The notes under the pieces: generated by a model
The model's input: only the letters and a program-made list of their open reading frames with translations
The model's database searches: none
What the model was told of the DNA's origin: nothing
Made by a program: the position numbers and the translations under genes
Assembly: GCA_004802725.1 (NCBI GenBank)
Contig: SGPM01000529.1
Span: 1 to 13,590, forward strand
Direction: 5' to 3'
From: Antrodiella citrinella
Taxonomy: Eukaryota; Basidiomycota; Agaricomycetes; Polyporales; Steccherinaceae
DNA: 13,590 nucleotides
Part shown: positions 6,135 through 13,590 of the stretch, in pieces
Position numbering within the stretch: the stretch's first letter is position 1
Layout: each line of letters starts with the position of its first letter

Positions 6135-9100
6135 CTAATCGGTATAAGCACCAACGTTGGCGGGCTGTAAGATTAAATCAGTATCTCCACAGTACACATG
6201 CATGCTAAACAAAAGAAAAACGTACCGCAACATCACGAGCATACTTGTACAAGATACCCCTCTTCTCCCTGAGCTCGTTCTTCCCGGAAGTCTCCCACTC
6301 CGCCTTACGGCGTGCCTGCTCGTCCTCGTCGACGTGCCAAGTGATGTTCCTGTTCTCCGAGTCGATGGTGATCTTGTCACCGTCCTTGACCAAAGCGATA
6401 GGACCGCCGTTGATGGCTTCGGGGACGACGTGACCTGTTGTCGGGACCATACGTCAGCCTCCCTCTCGCACGGAACAGTGGATGTGGTAGGGCTTACCGA
6501 TGATGAACCCGCGGGATGCACCGGAGAAACGACCGTCAGTGATAAGAGCAGTCTTTCCACCGAGACCAGCACCCATCAGAGCACCAGTGGGACCCAACAT
6601 CTAATCAATCGAGTCAGCAACTGGTCTGAGGGCACGAAAAGAGAGACAGAAGCACAGACCTCAGGCATACCAGGCGCACCCCTGGGACCTTGGTAACGGA
6701 AGATGATGACTTGTCCAGCGTGGACTTCACCCTTCTCCAGAGCGGGGTAGAAGCCGTCGAGGCTGTCGAAGCACTTGGCGACACCCTATCATACAATTCC
6801 TTCAGTACAAAGATAATATCAGCATAGTCAGAATTCCTTACCTCGAACTTGTCGCCCTCCTTTCCAGTCAGCTTGGCGACAGCACTTCCAGGAGCGAGAT
6901 TACCACGGAGGATCGTCAAGTGTCCGGTCTAGGCATTCAGAATGAGCGAAGGGGTTACGACATAGCGGTGAGGACCACACGTACCGGCTTGATGGGGTTA
7001 CTTATAGGCCTGACAACATCCTGGTTCTCGAAGTCGAGCTCGGGAACGTCCGAGTAGTTTTCAGCCAGAGTCTTGCCGGTGACGGTGAGTTGGGTACCGT
7101 CGATGAGGTCGGTGTTCTTGAGCAGGTACTTGACAAGAGCGGGAATACCGCCGACGCGGTGCAAGTCCTCCATTACGTACCGACCTGAGGGCCTTCAAGT
7201 CGCCTTCGTGTCAGATTGGGCGGTCAAATACGGGAAATGGAGACATACTTGAGGTCGGCGAGGTAAGGGGTGCGGTCAGCGACCTTCTGGAAGTCGTCGA
7301 TCGTGAGATCAATGTCGGCAGAACGAGCGATGGCCAGCAAGTGAAGGACCTGTAATTGCTGAATGAGGTTATGGGTCAAGGAACGTTCTTTATGGGGGAC
7401 TCACAGAGTTGGTAGATCCACCGATAGCGTTGATGACGGCGATGGCATTGAGGAAGGAGTTGCGAGTGAGGATATCCCTGCAGAGTGTTAAACAGTGCAC
7501 GCAGTGTATATAATGGGACATCAAAGCTTACTTGGGCTTCAAGTCAAGTTCAAGCAGACGTCTGAGGTATTTCGCTGCCTTGATACACTCCTGGGCCTTC
7601 TCTGATAACGGGGGATCGTATCAATGATAGGTGTTCTCTGGTCGTAGAAAATACTACGTACCAGGGTATACGGCCGGGATACTGGAGGAGAAGGGAAGAG
7701 ACATGCCGAGAACTTCAAGAGCTGAAGACATGGTGTTGGCGCTGCACACAAAATATCAGAACCGCTCATTATTTGAGAGTGCATTCAACGTACGTGAACA
7801 TGCCACCACATGCACCAGCGCCAGGGCAAGAGTGACGGACGACATCAAATCGCTCCTCCTCAGTGATCGTGCCGACGGTGAAAGCACCTAAATAAACAAC
7901 GTCAGCCGCTGAACTTACTGCTTTATGTTTGTGCAGTACCGTAAGATTCGAAGGCGTCAACAGCAGTCATGTTCTCGCCCTTCTTTGCGCCGAAAGCAGG
8001 GCAGTCGACCTCCCGGACACCGGGTTGGATGGTGCCTCCGTAGACGATGATGGTAGGTCGGTTGATCCGTACAGCAGCCATGACACATGCAGGCATGTTC
8101 TTGTCGCATCTAGGTGCAACTGTCAGACACACCGCTTGCGAATACTGCACAAATAAACTCACCCCGGAATCGAGATGTTCGCGTCATAATGTTGCGCCTT
8201 GATTACCTACAGGACGTGATAATGTTAGGGACGCAGAGCTGGACAGCATAAAATTGGACTTACCGCTTCGATGGAATCAGCAATGAGATCTCGAGATGGG
8301 AGCCTAACAGAAGGTCAGTATACTTTGAAGGCCAGTCTCACTTTTCATAGACGTACGAGTATCTCATTCCTGTATATGCGGACTGCTCAGAATTTAAATT
8401 GATAGACATAAAAAATCATGCTCACCGTCTGTGCCCATAGTAATGGCGTCACTATATCGGTCTCAGCCTTTGAATTCAATCAACTCAAGCAAACGAGTGT
8501 CACACCTGACACCAATAGTGTTGAAGATCAAGCCCACCAGGCCCTCTTGTGTGCAGCCCTCCTTGACCTTGTAGGCAAGATCAAGCTGAATAACGGAATC
8601 AGTAAAAGTTACTTCACATTATGACAATGCTCACCAAGTGCGAGTTGCAGGGGTTACCTGGTAGCATTATCCAGGTCAACTCAGACTAAAGACAGCATAT
8701 CCACGACTGCTCACCTTCCCACCAGATGGGAGAAATACCAATCTATAAATGAGATATAAGCCTTGCATTTGATGGATCGAAATGCGCAGAACACACCTGG
8801 GGCTTGTTCATGTCCTCCTCGGTGAGACCAACGGCATACACTGTAAAATGGTCCTTAGATTACAATATTGTGGTTCCGAGGTCTCGAAAGAAGCATACAC
8901 ATAGCCTGGGCACCACCGCGGGCCTGTGCATATATCGTTAGCTCGGAATGGAGACAGCACAATCGACGAATTCGACTCGCCTTGTTTTGAGTCAACTGTC
9001 CCGAATACTTGTTCAGGACGACATTGCTCGGAGTGGCCGAAACCTTGGGTACGGAATGACTGTAGTAACAACGGAGATCGTCAGCGATTGCAATTGTCGG

Positions 9101-9136
9101 GCAAGAAATAGCTACGAACATCTCAACACCGGACAT
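6135..9136 (-). CDS. ILV3: Dihydroxy-acid dehydratase (EC 4.2.1.9), mitochondrial
   Basis: Converts dihydroxy-acids to 2-keto acids in valine, isoleucine and leucine/pantothenate synthesis, using a [2Fe-2S] cluster, in the mitochondrial matrix. Twenty-two exons: 9136-8981, 8923-8899, 8840-8797, 8742-8715, 8657-8635, 8585-8506, 8451-8426, 8369-8357, 8303-8264, 8206-8163, 8109-7940, 7887-7794, 7741-7662, 7601-7532, 7477-7405, 7349-7249, 7192-6985, 6928-6842, 6785-6660, 6600-6498, 6434-6226, 6164-6135. They total 1830 nt, 609 aa, normal for the family. Cluster-cysteine motifs are present: GNPCN (C88), GCDKNMP (C161) and [13 protein letters not shown] (C237/C243). Also seen are [56 protein letters not shown] and [11 protein letters not shown]. 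The 21 introns are 49-63 nt; the first uses a GC donor, and exon 8 is only 13 nt. The first ~35 residues are not conserved, so the start is less sure. Confidence 0.95.
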
Positions 9137-9510
9137 GCTGGTAAAGGAAGAGGGGGAAAGAGGCAGAACTGATTTCTCCGTCGAGGTGTTTTAGTAGCAC
9201 TCTTCGTTTTTGCCCACCGGTGAGTCTGAGTCTGGCTTTTCGGCCTGAGTTTACGGACCGTCACGACAAATCGCGTCATGGGGCTCTCAGCCGCCCAATC
9301 ACGGTGGCGGGATTTGTTCTTCTACGGGCCTCCGCGACATAACAAAGTGGATAAACAAATCGACAAGGACACCACTGGATCAGATTAGAACAGTCTAGGT
9401 TGATTGTGATATAGCTTCCAGGTCACGATAGCATTCCCGGCCTGTAGGCGACCTATTCATACTTGTACAAAACACCCTGCACGAACCAGAACCTTCCGTC
9501 AGATACAACA
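9137..9510 (-). promoter_or_regulatory. ILV3 upstream region with GCN4/CPC1-like half matches and a CCAAT box
   Basis: This gap lies between the ILV3 start and the PEX5 stop. Read on the - strand, two overlapping AGACTCA heptamers lie at 9233-9227 and 9227-9221, about 85-100 bp before the ATG. Each matches six of seven bases of the TGACTCA site used by Gcn4/CPC1-type regulators of amino-acid genes. A CCAAT pentamer is on the + strand at 9295-9299. No gene is seen. The right part should also hold the PEX5 3'UTR. Confidence 0.35.
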
Positions 9511-11933
9511 CTAGTAATCAAGGCCTTCACTGCGGAAGAGGTCAAGTTTCGTGGAGGCAACGGCCTTGTCGGCAAGATCTTGTCGATTCTAAGGCAGTAG
9601 TCAGCTCCCAGTCGGCGATGAAAGAAGGACATCTGTGCATACCATAGCTTGGAACGCTCGCCTGAGAGTAAACCAAAGCTGCTCGCTCTTCGGACCATCC
9701 GACGAATCTTGCATTGTTAAGGCACTCAGGAAGTGCTCCGCGGCTTCTTTATGTGCACCGATGTTCAGACCTAGAAGTAGATAGATCATGAGGAATAATC
9801 TCATATAATCACGGCATCATGTACGCACAGGCAACGCCAACATTGTAGATCGCACGTGTGTACGTGGGTCGCAGCTGAAGCGCCTCCCTGTAGGCACCCA
9901 GCGCAGCTTCTGGATGATTACCATTTGATAGAGAAGAACCCAATCGGTTCCAAAGCATGAAATCCTGTACGAAGATCAGGCTCGCTTCACGTATTGTACC
10001 TGGAATGATGCTCACCGTCGGTCGTACACTAAGAGCAGCTTCGAAGCAATCCTTTGCACGATCGTACTCGTTGTTCGTGTAGAATAGAACACCAAGACCA
10101 ACTTGAACATCAGGATCGAGTACGCCTTGGTTGTGTTGTTCTCGCGCGAGATTGATGAAGACCTCTGTCACTCGCTCATGCGAATGCCAGGCCGTTTGCT
10201 TCAAGGACTCCCAGACGTCTCCAGGAATAGGGTGGTCCGGGAAACGGGCCTTGAGCCATCGCAGAAGCATAGCGTGCGAAGCCCTCTCGAACGACTCGTT
10301 GGTGTACGAAATCGCCAAAGACTGCAAACTGAGTAAGCCTTCCCGTTTCAAACAATGACGAAATACACGAACCAGCATGCCTTCTCCTGAGGCACCGACC
10401 TGTTCCGCTCTCTTCACACCTTCCTTGAGGGCGCGCATTCCTTGTTCCTCACGCTCATCCATACTGCGCACCTCCCCTAGTAAAATCCAGGCTTCGTATC
10501 CTCCTTCTCCAAGCTGACCTCTTTGTATGGCAGCTTCTAACAGTAACGCGATTTCTGTCAGGGAACCATTCTGTTCAAGTAGTTTCTGAGCATCTTCAAG
10601 AGGGGATTGAGTGGAGGTTGACGGATCGAGATATTGATTCTCGGTTTCTGTGATAGAAATGAGACTATGAATCACACGAATTTACGATCTGCGCACCGAG
10701 TTCATACGTCCCCAAGATAGGCAAGCCTTCATCATCAAATTTGAGACCTTTCGACTCTGTTGGTTCGCCCCATTGTCCAAGACCACCTTCCCAGGCATTC
10801 TGCATTATGTTTCCATAGTCGAGGTCAAGGTCACTTCGCTGTGAATCCATTAATTGGTTGAATTCTGCCTCCCACTTTGCAATATCTTCAGCGGGAGGTG
10901 GCATGTCTGAATTTTGGAGTTGATCCCAAACACTGTAGAAGCGAATATTAGTGAACGAGACATAGCTGAAACCAACAAATCAACCTTTTGAAATCAGAAC
11001 CCAATGGCGGTGAGACATCTTCTAACGATGTGCCGCTCAACGCCTCCGCAAGATTCGACGTGTCGTCCAACTCTACAATTCTTGCTGTTTCAGCCTCACT
11101 AGGGCCAAGATTCTTTGTCACTTCAGCGAAGGCAGCTTCGAAATCAATTTCTCGACTCTTTCCCTTCCCTTTATCGAGCGAGGTAGCAGTGTCAAAGCTC
11201 CTGGCTAGAGAGGACGCATACACGCTTGACACTCCACTATACACCTGGTTGCCCATATAAGATGATTGGTAGGCGGACTGATGGACTAATGGATTATAGT
11301 GAGGACACGTCCAAGAGGAGCTACATGGAAGACATACATGAATTTGGTTGGACGACATTGCGTTGCATAGATGGCCCCTGCGCCGTCTGCATTGCACCAC
11401 CAAATTCTCCCGCCCAAGATGACACAGAACTCGACTGAGGAGCTTGCGTCATGAACCCCGGTGTGTGTACTTGCTGCGACTCTGCCCATGCAGCCATGAG
11501 GTCGGGCGAAGGACTTGGCGCGTTCATGAGCCTCGCCATATCAGGCGGGGGCAGATGACGGGACATAGCAAAATTGGGAGCAGCAGAGGATCCTTGACCA
11601 TTGTTGTCGAAGAATTGTCTAGCGAGAGCAAGATCGCGTTCGGACCCCGGAGCTGTGGAGGTGCTTGGTAGGTGTTGTAGCTATCACGACATCCATGAGC
11701 TGTAGCCATAGGATAGATGACATGCTGGTGAAAAATACATACTCTAGAGCTTGAAGGACCTGCAATTCTATCCTATGCACGATATATACCATGATGAGCT
11801 ACGCAGGATAATGAAAGCTGCATCCACGCACCTGTTGGACGCTTCGATCTCCTTCTGTATGCTTTAAGACTTGTGATAACGGGTTGAACGGAACAGCGCA
11901 TTCGGCACCAGACATGAGACCTTGGAGAGACAT
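9511..11933 (-). CDS. PEX5: Peroxisomal targeting signal 1 receptor Pex5
   Basis: Cycling cytosolic receptor that binds C-terminal SKL-type signals of peroxisomal matrix proteins and docks at Pex13/Pex14. Nine exons: 11933-11832, 11772-11743, 11680-11338, 11285-10985, 10932-10697, 10647-10016, 9964-9829, 9770-9643, 9588-9511; 1986 nt, 661 aa. The N-terminus has the conserved GAEC with Cys12, the site used for export ubiquitination in the family, followed by NPLSQVLKH. Two WxxxF Pex14-binding motifs are visible: WAGEF (133-137) and WEAEF (279-283). The C-terminal half is TPR: LGEGGYEAWILLGE (about 390), VGLGVLFYTNNEYDRA, WNRLGSSLSNGNHPEAA (553 on) and YNVGVACLNIGAHKEAAEHF (588 on). The fifth intron (10696-10648) is placed with a GTGCGC donor because this alone restores the conserved ...YELETENQYLDPS run. 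The eight introns are 49-62 nt. Identification is secure; individual borders less so. Confidence 0.95.
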
Positions 11934-12324
11934 GATTGCTAGGGATACGGACTAGACACTGAGGGTTAATGCCAAAGCAATACTGGCGGTTCGGTGGTCA
12001 CTTTGAGGGACCTAGGCGCCCTAGACCGGTCGGGTATAGACCGGAGTTTACCGGAGCGGCATCTTCTCCAACCTCTCTGCTCCAGGTCGTGTGCGGGGTA
12101 AAGGCCTTAGGCAATCGAAGAAAGACAACTGAGATGGACAATGGAATGAGATTGATATGTGTATTGATAATGAATGATTGAAACAGAACATCCTTGTAAA
12201 GTAAATTACATAAAACAATAGCAGTCATCCACCAAGTTTGCAAGAAAATTGTGAGATAGAAACAGCCTGAAGGAGAGCGAAGGAAATACCTAGTAGTACT
12301 GATGCGAAAAGAAATGTTGTGTGA
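11934..12324 (-). promoter_or_regulatory. PEX5 upstream region with three ACCGG pentamers
   Basis: About 390 bp lie between the PEX5 start and the stop of the upstream glutaminase-like gene, both on the - strand. No gene is seen. On the + strand ACCGG occurs at 12025-12029, 12040-12044 and 12050-12054, the first two within a repeated AGACCGG. This lies 90-120 bp before the PEX5 ATG, where fungal activator sites often sit. The factor is unknown. Confidence 0.3.
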
Positions 12325-13590
12325 TCATTGAATCCCTGAGTACGATGGAGGTGGCAGATCTATGCGATCCGCCTGGAACTCCTGCATAGCTCTTCGCAAA
12401 TTCTCCACCTCTACCCGTAGTCCCTCCACATCTGAGGAACTCATGATCGGCGACACGATTGTCGTAGGAGGATCGCTACTCGACGCAGGAGGACTACTCC
12501 CGACACCGCTGAAGGTCGTCGCAGACGCAGTGGTTGGTATCGAAGGACGTTCATGCCGCGCTTGCGCAGCCTCCCGAGCTTTCGACGTATTCTGAGGGGT
12601 ATATAACGCTGCGTGACCTTCCGGGTCGTGTATTTGCTGAGAGTCAGTTCCCCCGTTTAGGTGAAACACCGTGATCAAAGGGTTTGTAGGCTGGATCATT
12701 TCGTCCATGTCGATCCTACCGTCGGATGAGTGAATGCGAAGCTGCCTGCGACGCCACAGCATGAGTGCGACGACGACAATTGCTATCAAAACAACGCCGC
12801 CGACCACACCACCGACCACGGGGCCAACAATGGAGCTCTTTGATCCCGTATTCGAGGAATTCTGCATCCCCGGAGTCGGTGTTGGGGGCACTACAATGGT
12901 CTTGGCAGCAAGACTGAGGAATAGGTCAATTCACTGGTAAGAAATGCAATAAGTGGGGACAGAGCATACTTCAGTGCTAGTTGTGCAAAAATAGCACCCA
13001 GTGCAGGACTAGCAGCATCAAATGGGATTTAGTACGAGACAGAAGAGAGCAGAACATTTACCTAGACCGACCCGTTACAAAGGCACCGGTGGAGTCCAAT
13101 TTATATGTCGAGCTGTAAGGGAAGTTGGACAGGTTGGACGCAATGTGTGTCCACACCGGCGCTATCAAGCTATCGCGCACAGAAGAGTCTGTCGTGATAG
13201 CTGCCGTGAACATAGTCCAAGCCGCGTTGGCCTGCGTAGTAGCAGTGAGAGTATCTATTGGGATCCCAAATGATGTCTCTGTAAGGAGAGCGTCAGCTTC
13301 AATAGACCTGCGCAAGAAGCAATGTAGACGGACCAAGGCTTCCGGAAGAAGAAGGTAGTCCTTTGAGGAACGAAGTCTCCGATGTGTAAATCTAATGAGG
13401 TCCACTCGTCAATCACTCATACGAAGACATGAACTGAACAAGAATAATATACGTTGCTGTTGATCAAGTTGGTGTCGGAGATTCCCGAGGCCTTTGTGGC
13501 GCTGGGAGATCATGATCGCGAGATCTTCAGATCAAGGTCGCGCAACGACGATACCGCATTATGGATAGTGGCTGGATGGTAGAGTAGTTG
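12325..13590 (-). CDS. Glutaminase A (GtaA)-like protein with C-terminal membrane anchor, 3' exons only
   Basis: The N-terminal part lies beyond the right edge. Exons read: possibly 13590-13555, then 13501-13453, 13391-13334, 13278-13062, 13008-12970 and 12913-12325, with introns of 53-61 nt. The spliced frame matches the end of the glutaminase/DUF4965 family: TSFGIPIDT, then AAWTMFTAAITTDSSVRDSL, then SSPALGAIFAQLAL. After this come a Pro/Thr linker, one transmembrane helix (GPVVGGVVGGVVLIAIVVV and on) and the basic stop RRR. The cytosolic tail of about 130 residues has Ser/Pro-rich sequence, a short predicted coiled coil (VEGLRVEVENLRRAMQEF) and a terminal PPSY, a PPxY motif that binds WW domains such as those of Rsp5-type ubiquitin ligases. 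The catalytic part would face outside. Enzyme activity is inferred from family only; the two most upstream exons are the least certain. Confidence 0.8.

Noticed and set aside
6157..6696. Open frame of 179 codons on the + strand opposite ILV3
   Set aside because: It lies across several ILV3 exons and introns on the opposite strand and has no recognisable motif; a shadow.
10640..10685. Alternative PEX5 intron with GTAAAT donor and CCGAG acceptor
   Set aside because: It keeps frame but gives a less conserved join; the GTGCGC to CACAG intron (10696-10648) restores the expected ETENQYLDPS-type sequence.
12325..13590. Glycoside hydrolase family 76 (mannanase) identity for the right-edge gene
   Set aside because: The spliced sequence FGIPIDT...AAITTDSSVRDSL...SSPALGAIFAQLAL fits the glutaminase/DUF4965 C-terminus better.
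1..13590. CRISPR array, bacterial operon, rRNA gene or secondary-metabolite cluster
   Set aside because: No regularly spaced repeats, no rRNA sequence and no cluster enzymes; the window is eukaryotic with short introns.

Overview
The window looks like nuclear DNA of a filamentous basidiomycete, probably an agaricomycete. The genes are split by many very short introns (46-68 nt, mostly GT-AG), the spliced products read as fungal proteins, and a Ty1/copia element sits among them. The species cannot be named from the sequence alone. All gene models here are hand-spliced: exon joins were chosen so that the frame, splice signals and known family motifs agree.

Left (1-3007): the 3' part of a Ty1/copia LTR retrotransposon on the + strand. 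It has an uninterrupted integrase, reverse transcriptase and RNase H reading frame (3-2645), a polypurine tract (2645-2652) and a 3' LTR (about 2653-3007). The 5' LTR, gag and protease lie outside the window. The LTR contains a tandem duplication in which the second copy lacks exactly one 55-nt intron-like GT...AG segment, so it looks like a spliced copy of the first.

Directly abutting the LTR (3008-3526, - strand) is the 5' end of a secreted glutaminase A-like gene. Its third exon runs straight into the LTR, so the element inserted into and broke this gene. An intergenic stretch with a CT-rich tract follows (3527-4649), then a small single-pass membrane protein gene on the + strand (4650-5217). 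The next 0.9 kb (5218-6134) has coding-like and splice-like signals on both strands but no gene I can resolve.

Centre and right, all on the - strand: dihydroxy-acid dehydratase (ILV3; 6135-9136, 22 exons, 609 aa), the mitochondrial enzyme of branched-chain amino acid synthesis; then the peroxisomal import receptor PEX5 (9511-11933, 9 exons, 661 aa); then the 3' exons of a second glutaminase A-like gene (12325 to beyond 13590), with a C-terminal transmembrane segment and a cytosolic tail ending in a PPxY motif.

There is no sign of an operon or a metabolic cluster. ILV3 and PEX5 are housekeeping genes. The two glutaminase-family pieces on the same strand suggest a dispersed or formerly tandem pair, one of which the retrotransposon has destroyed. 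The most unusual feature is the spliced-looking tandem repeat in the LTR.
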